Below, one piece after another: positions 1 to 10,510 of a stretch of DNA of 64,000 nucleotides. Within the stretch, counting starts at the first letter, position 1, and each line of letters opens with the position of its first letter. The notes under the pieces were generated by a model. That model was not told where the DNA came from, searched no databases, and saw only the letters and a list, made by a program, of their open reading frames with translations. Origin of the DNA: Sabellastarte sp. h YS-2021 (Eukaryota > Annelida > Polychaeta > Sabellida > Sabellidae); assembly GCA_964017235.1 (NCBI GenBank), contig OZ024927.1:46815293-46879292 (forward strand), written 5' to 3'. The translations under genes and the position numbers were made by a program.

Positions 1-427
1 CGTGAACACTGACAACATGCAGTCAAATTCTTATATAGCACTGAAACAACAACTATAGGACTGTCCAATAAAAGGAGGACCAAACCAAGAGAAAACACAA
101 CATTCTATCATATTTGGAGAAAATTACTTTCACATGCAAACATATCAACTGAAATTTACAAAAAGAAGCTGTTTTTCCTTCAATATATACATACTAAATG
201 GATACACCTACAAGTTCCCTTATATTTATATTAAAGGTTGTTGTCTCAACAAATAAAACTCAAGTGTTTTTCTCCAATATGATAAAATGGTTTAGTGTTG
301 GCATGGAATTGACATTTTAATATCAATATCAAAATTTGTTTTGGCTTTCATACCAATCAACACAAAGGATTGTTTCTTGTTGTAAAATGTAATGCTTTAA
401 CACAAAACTTAAGCTTGATTTACCAAT
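1..427. other. AT-rich spacer, no feature recognised
   Basis: Low-complexity AT-rich sequence with no open frame, splice pattern or repeat that I can name. It ends where a DIRS terminus begins. Confidence 0.5.
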
Positions 428-831
428 TTGCAAATTTAATAAGTAAATTAAATTTTTATAAGTTAATACCCTATCCAATGGACAATAGCTTATCCGTTCG
501 GCGCAGACCGGCCCGCCAAATGTCAGAAAAAGACGTCCTGTGTCTCCACCGGCCAGCCGGTCCCTAGTACTGTGCACTCCCCAGATGGCGCCTCGTACTT
601 CCTTCCTGTCTAGACAACCTGACGTCATAGCATCTTTTTCGTTGTCTAAAACTCTTTGACCCCTAGTAAGCTGATAGCGGGGTCGGTGAGGAGGGTCTTG
701 TGTGTCCATTGGATAGGGTATTAAATTTAATTTACTTATTAAATTTGCAACTTTATTGCGTTAATACATCCTATCCAATGGACAATAGCTGAATAACTAC
801 CGCTTGGTCGGCAGGTAAGTTACTAGGGACT
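428..831 (-). mobile_element. Solo DIRS terminus (fossil fragment)
   Basis: This stretch is close to the reverse complement of the right end of the DIRS element at 34416-40741 (its 40310-40741 part). It shows the same right inverted repeat, the short spacer and the internal complementary region, marked by copies of CCTATCCAATGGACA in both orientations at about 472, 705 and 772. There is no coding part, so it is a terminal fragment of the same or a sister family. Divergence is visible but modest, which suggests a fairly recent but dead copy. The longest open frame across it is a by-product of this non-coding repeat. Confidence 0.85.
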
Positions 832-1252
832 TCTGCGAACTCACAAGTAATCAGTGTTCACGCTTAAGAAAAATATGGAGGTGGTCCGAAGGACCTTCAA
901 CTCTGAAAATGAAAAGGTCCGAGCCAAAAATAACAAGTCCAAAGTTTATTTACCAAATCGACATATAGTTAATTGCATACACCTGAGTACTGTACACCTA
1001 CTTGAAAAACTACAGTAAATCTGGGTCCAGTTAGGCCTAATACATGATATAGCAAATAATTTGTTATAGAAGTTCCACAAAATTACTATATGTAAAAATA
1101 CACTTACAAATTGTAAAGTAAAAAATGGTACTTAATTTTTTTTTCACATCTTGTCAACTTAATGTCTATTAACAACACTGTTTAAGTGAGTTTGTATGTC
1201 TATTGCTTAGGATAATATTTCACAAATTAAAATAAAACAATACGCAGTTCAT
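832..1252 (-). other. 3' flank / probable 3' UTR of the hAT-like gene
   Basis: AT-rich sequence between the stop codon of the minus-strand gene (1253-1255) and the solo DIRS terminus. It holds one AATAAA on the minus strand at 945-950. No other feature is seen. Confidence 0.5.
945..950 (-). promoter_or_regulatory. Candidate polyadenylation signal AATAAA
   Basis: TTTATT on the plus strand reads AATAAA on the minus strand, about 300 bases past the predicted stop codon of the hAT-like gene. It is the best-placed signal, though such hexamers are common in AT-rich DNA. Confidence 0.4.
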
Positions 1253-4200
1253 TCACTCATTTTCACTTTCGGCAAAGTCATTAAAGTTGCTGTCCAGGTC
1301 AGAACACTGTGAAATATCAGAATCTATGAAGTCTTTAGGTTCAGCATCTGAAAAACAAAGTTCGTCAGAAATATCAGAAGTGATAATATTGATAAATTAT
1401 CAGAAGTATGTGACCTTAATCACATGGATATTGGTAGCCAACCTTTCGTTACTCTGGACCCTGGGTAGTTGTGGCCAACATTAGGCCTCTCTTACTCTGG
1501 ACCTTTGTCAATGGTGGCCAACATTAAACCTCTCTTATTGTGGACCTTTTTGTTAATAAAATTACACATTTACACTGAATATAATAAAATTTTACTCCAG
1601 TCAATACTAATTGCAAATTACTGCAAGCAGGCTTTAAATCTAAGGTAGGTAAAATATTTGACATTCACATTAAATCTAAGGTAGGTAAAATATTTGCTAT
1701 TTTGAGTAAAATTATGCAAAACATTCTAGATTTTAAGCACTTACCCATATCCGACTTATCAGTCTCTGGGTTGACACTATGGGCAGCAGCAGCCGCAGCA
1801 GCACCATCTGCCTCTTGTTCTGCCAATGTGCTGTTTCTGTCTGTGCGCCTGGCTCTGCTAGAAGACGAATTCCAATAATGAATGGCCTGACAAGGGTCAA
1901 AATCAGCAACTTCAGGTGAGTGTAGCTTTATTAGTATCAAGTCACACAGGGATGAGTTACCCATTCTGTTACGGTACTCGTTCTTGATAATCTTCATTTG
2001 GTTGAATCCACGCTCACACACAGCAGAGCTTGCAGGTAGGGAAAGAAGCAAGTCAAAGAGCTGCAGGCAGTTGGGAAATGACTCTTTGTACATTTTGTTG
2101 ATTTTTTCCCAGGTAAGTGGAGTTGAATCTGAGTGGATTTCATTTTTGTGGTTTTCATACAGACTTTTTTGAAGTAATGTCCACTCAGGCTGAATATCAG
2201 GCAGGCTGCACACTTTATCAAGTCGCTCACCAAAATGCTTGCAGAGGATTTTGATGTTTTCATCGCCAAAATCTTCGTGGAAATCAGAGGGCCAGGTTTT
2301 CAAATTAGCTATCTTGGTACTGGCAAGTAAACCATCACTGATGTCACTAAATCTTTGCTCAAGACACATAATGACAGCAGTAACTACTTCAGTGTGTTCT
2401 TTGTTGTATTGATCTAAGTTGCCTTTTAGATCCACCCCACAGTATTTGGCGTCAGTGACCACGGAACAATCGTCATCCTGAACTTTGCTCAGAAAAAACC
2501 CAGGGGTTGTCAAGAATTTGCGGATCAATAGCAATGCCCCTTGAAGAGAATCAAAGCATTCATGAATGCTGGCATCTTGACGTTGCCATGTCAGTGACAC
2601 CTTAGACAGTGTAGAAAGTATGTCATGGAGAAGATGACCGAAGACAATCACATCTTTTGCAACCAAGGCCTTGTGAAAATTCTTTGCCTTTGATTGTAGA
2701 TTGCCGGGCCCATTGCCAATAGCAACCTAAAACATCAGTTAAAAAATTAGCATTGACAACTTGCACATCACAACGGTGAGATGGGATGAAAAGTGGGATG
2801 TACAGATCAACTATACTATCACAGATACTAATTGATCATATCAATCACACCAGGGCCCCTATCAAAATACTGTGTGGTGTTTATTGTATGTTTTATTGTT
2901 AGAACAATTACTGTCAATAAGTTTATTTCTAACAGTACTTTTATGGCACTTAACCTCCATCAAAAGACAGAATCTAGGGCACAACACAACAAAAACAGAA
3001 TTCAATATTTGTAAGCCAGAGACATTGCAGGGGTCAATGCCCCAGAGAAAACAAGGAAAAAAAATGAAAATTAATGTGGGTATGCTTTTTCAAAAGGATA
3101 GGTTTACAAGAGTAAACATAATTTCTTAATATACCAGTTCATCAAAGGGTTAAAGACTTTACAATACCTGACTCAGGTGCATTTCCAGAGCAGGATAAGC
3201 ATTCCAAAGTGGATTCAATGCCAAAAGTGTATGGGACACCCAACGAGTCCCACCAACTCTGAGTGGAACAGCAAAGGGACTCTTGGTTGCCTCGGCAGCT
3301 TGCTTTAAGTTCTGTCGTTGTAAGGCACTTGTGTGATAAAAGCCATAAAGGCCTGACAGCAAAGACATGATGCGACTGTACAATTTTGACTTCTTCATAG
3401 CTGCCTTGTAGGCCAGTTCAAGGCGATGAACTAAGCATCTTACCATGACAATGTCAGAGTTCAAATTTTTCCTCATTATGGCAATAACGCCACCTTTTTC
3501 ACCTGTATTAACTGAGGCTCCATCCGCTCCAAATCCAACAACTTTACTCAAGCTATTTTGCAAATTGAAGTCGGGAAATGCAATTGAAATGCCTTTGCGC
3601 AAAGCTTGGTATATATGATCAGCATTTGCCCTTTCTACTGCAACAATTGCCAAAAAAAATACATGTATGGTCCCCTCTATAGCGAAACGTGCAAAAATTA
3701 TTTCATTTTCTTTAACAGATATGTCTGTGCTCCCATCGGACAACAATGTCACAAATTTGGCTTTTTCAAATAAACCTTCAATTTTCTTTCTTTCTGTGGC
3801 GGCAATCGCTCTGATAAATTCTCGGCAAGATTTATCACTGCGATAGGTGTTGCCAATGACAACGCCTTTCTTTTCATCGACCTCACAAATCCATTGGAAA
3901 TCAGTGTATGGCCTGCAGTTTTTAGCAATTCCATGTGCAGTGCGAAATAAATTTTCCAATTTGTCAAACGAGGACTTATTCAACATTTGAATGCATTGCT
4001 CAGCTTTGGAGCTGCCTGGGGGTTGTCTTTTTTTTTCAAGTTCAAATTTGGCAGTTTGATGGCCTTCACTTTCATGATGGACTTTCACCACACTCAATTT
4101 AAAATTTTTGCAGCCACCAGTAACAAAAGGGCCACCAATATACTTTGAAAATTTATCTGGTACCACAATTGACTGTTTAACTTTTGACTGGCTCAAATGC

Positions 4201-4409
4201 CCAAAAATGGCTCTACAAGTGGTACAAAACATTGCATTATTGCCTTGGTCATACAAAATCCAGGGGTATGACTTCACCCAGGAAGCCTGAAATTCCCTTT
4301 TTCTGATATTTTTTTCATACTCCCTTTGCTTTTGAAGCCGGTCTGTCTCTGAAATTTTGGGCTTTTTGGGATTGGAGCCTAGATCTAGGTTTGTTAGGTA
4401 TTTGTCCAT
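1253..4409 (-). CDS. ZNF862-like TTF zinc finger / hAT transposase-derived protein, three exons
   Basis: Exons, 5' to 3' on the minus strand, are 4409..3168, 2726..1745 and 1347..1253. The junctions are CAG|GTATTG to TTTTAG|GTT (phase 0) and ATGG|GTAAGT to TTTTCAG|AT (phase 1). They give one open protein of about 772 residues. Order of parts: a TTF-type zinc-binding segment (W near 44, CTTC near 62-65, paired His near 110); an RNase H-like hAT core with SDGSTD and FGADGAS; then the hAT dimerisation block containing SAVCERGF in exon 2; a Ser/Arg/Ala-rich linker; and an acidic tail ending ESENE. Such proteins are hAT transposases or host genes derived from them, with DNA binding in the nucleus expected. 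Introns, intact frame and an acidic tail favour a host gene, but terminal repeats were not excluded. An in-frame ATG at 4508 would add 33 mostly hydrophobic residues. I prefer Met at 4409, which begins MDKYL. Confidence 0.8.
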
Positions 4410-4513
4410 GTCAATTGCACAAGTCTGTATCAGGTGATTTAGTAGAATTTTGATGAAATAAAATGCGCCAAAAGCAATACCGGAAGCTATGAAGCAACGA
4501 GACTTCATCTTTA

Positions 4514-4556
4514 AATCTCGAGGTCCGCGAGATTTCCGCGAGATTTCCTATCGCGA
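4514..4556 (-). promoter_or_regulatory. Candidate CGCG-box promoter of the hAT-like gene
   Basis: Just upstream of the gene the minus strand carries two tandem copies of AAATCTCGCGG plus a CTCGAGATTT and a TCGCGA. They resemble the TCTCGCGAGA promoter motif known from many TATA-less animal genes. The local CpG content stands out in AT-rich surroundings. Motif identity and use as a promoter are inferred. Confidence 0.45.
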
Positions 4557-4579
4557 CACAAACAACCAACAATAAAATC

Positions 4580-4840
4580 TTATTTTAAGGCGAAAAACGT
4601 CTTGTGTACAGCAATAGCAAGTAAAATATATTTAATTTTAAAGTATTTGTCATCCATCTCAGCCTTACAGTTCGTTTGCAGAACGTTTTTCAATGGGCGA
4701 TAATCGAGGATTCTCAACAGTCCGACGGACCTGTAAGTACTAAAACTCGGCGGTCCTGCAGCAATATTGGCGGTCGCGGACTCGCGGGACGGCGTTGAGT
4801 TCGAACACTGCATGTTGTCTGAACCATTGTTTGAAACCAT
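4580..4840 (-). other. Possible upstream 5' exon (uncertain)
   Basis: An open frame of 86 codons starts MVSNNGSDNM, is Ser/Thr/Ala-rich at first and is GC-richer than its flanks. It lies 70 bases upstream of the hAT-like gene on the same strand. A weak donor (CAG|GTCCGT) occurs within it, but I find no convincing partner acceptor upstream of the MDKYL start. It may be leader sequence or an alternative first exon. Confidence 0.25.
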
Positions 4841-5435
4841 GTTTGAACAAATTCAGTACTTTGCTGTTCTTATGAACAACCAATATATACCGCACTATCA
4901 TTAATCCAAACAAAAGTAGAATTGAGTCTGTATGATTGATGTATGATAGACTTTAAACTTCTGATATTAGTTGGATTTGATTTTTATGCTTCCACTTATT
5001 CCAAATAAATATCAGATATTGTGTTAATGCCATTTTTATGTCATCACTCTGCGGCGTGTACGTACACATCCGCATACGCGTCCGCGTGAACAACTTCTTC
5101 TCCAAAACTACAAGGCCTAGAGACATGCTGTTTTTTTTAAAAGATACCTTATCTATCGAGGATGAAAAATTGTTCAAGGCATGCAAATCTGTCTGTTCGT
5201 CTGTTTGCTAGAGACATTACAAGGGAGGTACCCCCACCAAAAGTGTGAAAATTTCAACACTTTATCACAATTTTCTCAGTGACTGTTTGAAGGATTTCTC
5301 TCATATCTTGCATATATGTACTAGGCCAGAGGTAGATTCTCTTGTGTGAGTATGAGACCTGGGTCTGTCTTATTTTTTTTTTAATAAATTTTTTTAATAT
5401 TTTTTAATGCATTAAAATTCATGAAATCATGCACT
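4841..5435. other. Spacer leading into repeat array A
   Basis: No coding signal is seen. A short run rich in CG dinucleotides lies at about 5055-5095. A segment at about 5190-5330 resembles the unique head sequence often found before invertebrate tandem-repeat elements. Confidence 0.35.
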
Positions 5436-7620
5436 AAATCACTTATAACTTGAAAAGTGTTGCATTTAGAGCATTTTGTTAAAATATGTTGTTCAGCTAC
5501 TTTTTCCATAGCTACAACATGGTGAGTAACTTGGGTGTCTATCTCAATAGCTAACTGAGTAATAGCTACTTTTGGGCTTTTCAGTAACTTCCATCATGAT
5601 TAAACTCACTTGTAACTTGAAAACTATTGCATTTAGAGAATTTTGTATAAATATGTTATTCAGCTACTTTTGGGTCAGCTATAACATAGTAAAATTTCAG
5701 ACCTGTAGCTCATGTCACAGCTGAGTAATAGCTACTTTTAGGTTATCACTGTTGAGTAAATCACTTATAACTTGAAAAGTATTGCATTTAGAGTATTTAG
5801 TTTCAATATGTTATTCACCTATTTTGGGGTCAGCTATAACTTAGTGACGTTCCAGACCTGTGGCTCATTGCATAGCTGAGTAATAGCTACTTTGAAGTTC
5901 TCACTGTTAAGTAAATCAGTTGTAATTGGAAAACTATTGCATTTACAGAAATTTGTGTAAATATGTTATTCAGCTACTTTTGGGTCAGCTATAACATAGT
6001 GAAGTTACAGACCTGTAGCTCATAGCACAACTGAGCAATAGCTATTTTCAGATTATCACTATTGAGTAAATCAGTTGTAACTTGAAAACTATTGCATTTA
6101 CAGTGTTTTGCTTAAATATGTTGTTCACCTACTTTTGAGTCAGCTATAACATAGTAAAAATTCAGACATGTAGCTCATTGCATAGCTGAGTAATAGCTAT
6201 TTTCAGGTTCTACTATTGAGTAAATCAGTTGTAACTTGAAAACTATTGCATTTGGAGAATTTTGTATAAATATGTTGTTCACCTACTTTTGGGTCAGCTA
6301 TAACATAGTAAAATTTCAGACCTGTAGCTCATTGCATAGCTGAGTAATAGCTACTTTGAGGTTATCACTGTTGAGTAAATCACTTATAACTTGAAAATTA
6401 TTGCATTTTGAGTATTTTGTTTCATGTGTTATTCACCTATTTTGGGGTCAGCTATAACTTAGTGAAGTTCCAGACCAGTGGCTCATTGGATAGCTGAGTA
6501 ATAGCTACTTTGAAGTTCTCACTGTTGAGTAAATCAGTTGTAATTGGAAAACTATTGCATTTACAGAAATTTGTGTAAATATGTTAATCAGCTACTTTTG
6601 GGTCAGCTATAACATAGTGAAGTTACAGACCTGTAGCTCATGGCACAACTGAGAAGTAGCTATTTTCAGGTACTGACTGTTGAGTAAATCAGTTGTAACT
6701 TGAAAAATATTGCATTTGGAGTATTTTGTTAAAATATGTTGTTAGCCTACTTTTGGGTCAGCTATGACATAGTGAAATTACAGACCTATAGCTCATGGCA
6801 TAGCTGAGCAATAGCTATTTTCAGGTTCTCACTATTGAGTAAATCAGTTGTAACTTGAAAACTATTGCATTTGGAGAATTTTGTATAAATATGTTGTTCA
6901 CCTACTTTTGGGTCAGCTATAACATAGTAAAATTTCAGACCTGTAGCTCATTGCATAGCTGAGTAATAGCTACTTTGAGGTTATCACTGTTGAGTAAATC
7001 ACTTATAACTTGAAAATTATTGCATTTTGAGTATTTTGTTTCATGTGTTATTCACCTATTTTGGGGTCAGCTATAACTTAGTGAAGTTCCAGACCAGTGG
7101 CTCATTGGATAGCTGAGTAATAGCTACTTTGAAGTTCTCACTGTTGAGTAAATCAGTTGTAATTGGAAAACTATTGCATTTACAGAAATTTGTGTAAATA
7201 TGTTAATCAGCTACTTTTGGGTCAGCTATAACATAGTGAAGTTACAGACCTGTAGCTCATGGCACAACTGAGCAATAGCTATTTTCAGATTATCACTATT
7301 GAGTAAATCAGTTGTAACTTGAAAAATATTGCATTTACAGTGTTTTGCTTAAATATGTTGTTCACCTACTTTTGGGTCAGCTATAACATAGTAAAAATTC
7401 AGACATGTAGCTCATTACATAGCTGAGTAATAGCTACTTTGAGGTTATCACTGTTGAGTAAGTCAGTTATAACTTGAAAACTATTGCATTTAGAATATTT
7501 TGTTTAAATATGTTATTCACATAATTTTTGGTCAGCTATAACAAAGTGAAATCGCAGACCTGTATGTCATGGCATAGCTGAGCAATAGCTACTTTCAGGT
7601 TCTCACTGTTGAGTAAATCA
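5436..7620. repeat. Tandem array A, unit about 154 bp, four-unit higher order
   Basis: About fourteen diverged units each carry TTGAAAACTATTGCATTT, GGGTCAGCTATAACATAG and AGCTCATTGCATAGCTGAG. The spacing of the phrase GAGTAAATCA is about 154 bases. A block of about 600 bases starting near 6241 recurs almost exactly near 6860, a shift of 619, so four monomers were duplicated together. No coding role is apparent. A single unit of the same family appears at about 26680-26857. Confidence 0.9.
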
Positions 7621-8828
7621 TTGTATCCACTGGATAGCTGCAGTGTGTAGAGAGATTTCACCATTACCGCTCTAACGAAAAAAATATTATAGCTAGCCTT
7701 CTCAAGTTTGCAGAATATATGAATAACCATAAAATGTTGCCTGGGAATATTTTTGGCCTCATTTTGAAAAACAAGATGGCTGCCAGGGATGTTTATTCGA
7801 CTTCAAACAAGGATTTTTTTGGCCCTCTAGAGCAAAGGATATTATGGATAGAGATCTTAAATTCGCAGGATATGTTCCTCATTATAAAATCTTGACTGGG
7901 AATGTTTTTGGCCTCATTTTGAAAAACAGGATGGCCGCCAAGGGCATTTCTTTGTCAGTCATGAAAAGTGCTTATATCTCCCTTATTATTGGTCCTAGAG
8001 GTTTGGGATGGTAAACCAACCTGTAGGAAATCATGGGCTGGGAATATTCTGGTGTGGTCAGATATGACCTTTGATCCCTCCTTCAAGGTCAAACAAGGAT
8101 AGCTAAACTTAAAAGTGTTTATAACTTGCTCATTATTGATCCTAGAGGTTTGGGATGGTAAACAGACATATTGGAATCATGGGCTGGGAATCTGTTGATG
8201 TGGTTCGATTTAACCTTGGACCCCTCCTTCAAGGTCAAACGAGGAAAGCCATACTTAAAAGTACTTATAACTCATTTATTATTGGTCCTAGAGGTTTGGA
8301 ATGGAAAACCAACCTATAGAAAATCATGGGCTGGGAATCTTTTGGTGTGGTCGGATTTGACCTTGGACCCTGCCTTCAAGGTCAAACGAGGATAGCCAAA
8401 CTTAAAAGTGCTTATAACTCGCTAATTATGGTCCTAGAAGTTTGGGATGGTAAACAAAGCTATAGGAAATCATTGGCTGGGACTCTATTGGTGTGGTCAG
8501 ATTCGACCTTGGACTCCTCCTGCAAGGTCAAACAAGGATAGCGAAACTTAAAAGTGCCTATAACTCGCTTATTGGTCCTAGAGGTTTGGGGTGGTAAACC
8601 AACCTATAGAAAATCATGGGCTGAGAATCTTTTGGTGTGGTCGGATTTGACCTTTGGACCCTGCCTTCAAGGTGAAATGAGGATAGCCAAACTTAAAAGT
8701 GTTTATAACTTGCTTATTATGGTCCTAGAAGTTTGGAATGGTAAACCAACCTATAGGAATTCATGGGCTGGGAATGTTTGTGTGGTTGGGTTTGACCTTG
8801 GACCCCTTCTTCAAGGTTGAACGAGGAT
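7621..8828 (+). repeat. Repeat-B element inserted in array A
   Basis: Array A stops at 7620 and resumes at about 8829 (TTGCATTTGCAGTATTT). The inserted part starts TTGTATCCACTGGA, has a unique head similar to 60127-60560 (including AAACAAGATGGC), then about six repeat-B units carrying GGTCCTAGAGGTTTGGGATG, GGAAATCATGGGCTGGGAAT and TTCAAGGTCAAACGAGGATA. Unit length is near 147 bases with small indels. Confidence 0.8.
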
Positions 8829-9120
8829 ATTGCATTTGCAGTATTTCTTTAAATATGTTTTAACCTACTTTTTACACTAAAACAGTTACCTTGTTACTTT
8901 CCTTTATAATACCATTTGCAGGGCACAACTTTTTTGTCCTTCTGTCAGCTTCGAAATTTCTTTCAAACATGCTGTTCAATTACCATTTACTGTACTTCTG
9001 TACAGCACTTTCCCTTATAATTATGCTTTCCTCTCATTATCACCTTCACAAATCAAAAACACTCACTCAGCTGACACAGTGCCCGTGAACGGGCACTCTA
9101 CTCTTGTTATTCATTTTTAC
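8829..9120. other. Array A remnant and short spacer
   Basis: The first 60 or so bases match the interior of an array-A unit. The rest is AT-rich and unremarkable. No gene signal is seen. Confidence 0.5.
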
Positions 9121-10003
9121 CCCACACCACGTAAGGACTGTTGGGGTATTGTTTTCACCCATGGTGTCCAGGTGGGAAAAAGTTTGTCCGGGCTGTATCT
9201 CAGAAACTGTAAGGTGTAGGAAGCTGATACGTGGTAGGGACATTGGTTAGGGAGTGTAGGTGTGCAATGTCATGGTCTGACCTTGATTTGACCTTTGATC
9301 TTGCTGTAGTGACCTTGAGTTTGAAAATCTTGTCTGGGCTATATCCTGGGAACCGAAAGGTGTAGGAAGTTGATACTTGGTAGGGACATTGGTTAGGAGG
9401 TGTAGGTGTGCAAGGTCTTGATGTGACTTTGATTTGACCTTTGGCCTTGCTGTAGTGACCTTGACCTATAAAATCTTGTCCGGACTATACCTCAGAAACC
9501 GTAAGGTGTAGGAAGTTGATGTTTGGTAAGGACATTGGTTAGGGAGTGTAGGTGTGCAGTGTCATTGTGTGACCTTGATTTGACCTTTGACCTTGCCGTA
9601 GTGACCTTGACCTATAAAATCTTGTCCTGGCTATACCTTAGAAACCATAAGGTGTAGGCAGTTCATACTTAGTGGGGACATGGGTTGGGGGTTGTAGGTG
9701 TGGAACGTCATGGTTTGACCTTGATTTGACCTTTGACCTTGCTGTAGTGGCCTTGACCTATAAACTCTTGTCCAGGTTATATCTCGGAAACTGTAAGGAG
9801 TAGGAAGTTGATACTTGGTAGGGACATGGGTTGGGGATTATAGGTGTGCATTGTCATGGTGTGACCTTGATTTGACCTTTGATCCTGCTGTAGTAACCTT
9901 GGCTTTTAAAATTTTGTCCAGACAATATCTCTGAAGCCGTAAATTTTTTCAAGTTGATAGTTGGTAGGGACATTGCTTAGGGGTTGTAGGTGTGCATCAT
10001 AAT
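9121..10003 (+). repeat. Tandem repeat C, about six units near 147 bp
   Basis: Units repeat TATCTCAGAAACCGTAAGGT, TTGGTAGGGACATTGGTTAG and GTGACCTTGATTTGACCTTT. The landmark CTCAGAAAC and its variants fall at about 9194, 9343, 9490, 9637, 9780 and 9928. A diverged array of the same family lies at 55500-56470. Many units contain TGACCTTTGACCT, which reads AGGTCAAAGGTCA on the other strand. Confidence 0.85.
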
Positions 10004-10007
10004 TTTT

Positions 10008-10510
10008 AAGTGGGTTGCGTGTAACCAACCCGCCTCTTAGATTGATGTGTACAACGTCCGTCTGTGCGCCACATTTTTCGTTTTTGGACTCTTAACTCAA
10101 AATAGTTTGTCCAATCCAATTCAAAATTTACAGGGAGATAGATCAACATCATAGCTAGGTTCCTTTCGAAATTGGTAAAATTCCATCTGTTTGTTTGTCT
10201 GATTTTTGTCCGTGTGTCCATCCGTCTGTCCACATTTTCGAAACTCGAAAACGGTTTGTCCAATCGAATTCGAACTTGACAGGGATATAGATCACCATCA
10301 TCGCCAGGTTCCTGTCAAAATGCTTGTAATTTTATCTGTTGATTTGTCCGTTTTTTGTCTGTCCATCTGTCCATCCACATTTTTGTTTCCGGATTCTAAC
10401 TCAAAAACGCTTTGTCCAATCGAATTCAAACTTGACAGACATATACATCACCAACATAGCTAAGTTACTTTTGAAATTGGTGTAATTCCGTTCTTTTGTT
10501 TGTCCGTTTA
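10008..10510 (+). repeat. Short tandem array with hairpin head, about three units
   Basis: It begins with a hairpin (GGGTTG, 8-base loop, CAACCC near 10013-10032). Three units of about 150 bases follow, each with GTCCGTCTGTCC-like runs, TTTGTCCAATCGAATTC, and GACAGGGATATAGATCACCA. Reading frames here are repeats, not genes. Confidence 0.75.

Noticed and set aside
329-709. 126-codon minus-strand frame
   Set aside because: It lies across a non-coding DIRS terminus, and the same sequence occurs in the non-coding end of DIRS copy 2.
8171-8820. Plus-strand frames with a repeated TYRKSWAGNLLVWSDLTLDP motif
   Set aside because: These are the other-strand reading of repeat-B units and not proteins.
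10206-10463. 85-codon frame with repeated FCPS/CPIEF(E/K)LDR motifs
   Set aside because: Read-through of a three-unit tandem repeat.
5436-10510. CRISPR-like regular repeats
   Set aside because: Units are about 150 bases and diverged with no unique spacers. This is eukaryotic satellite DNA.
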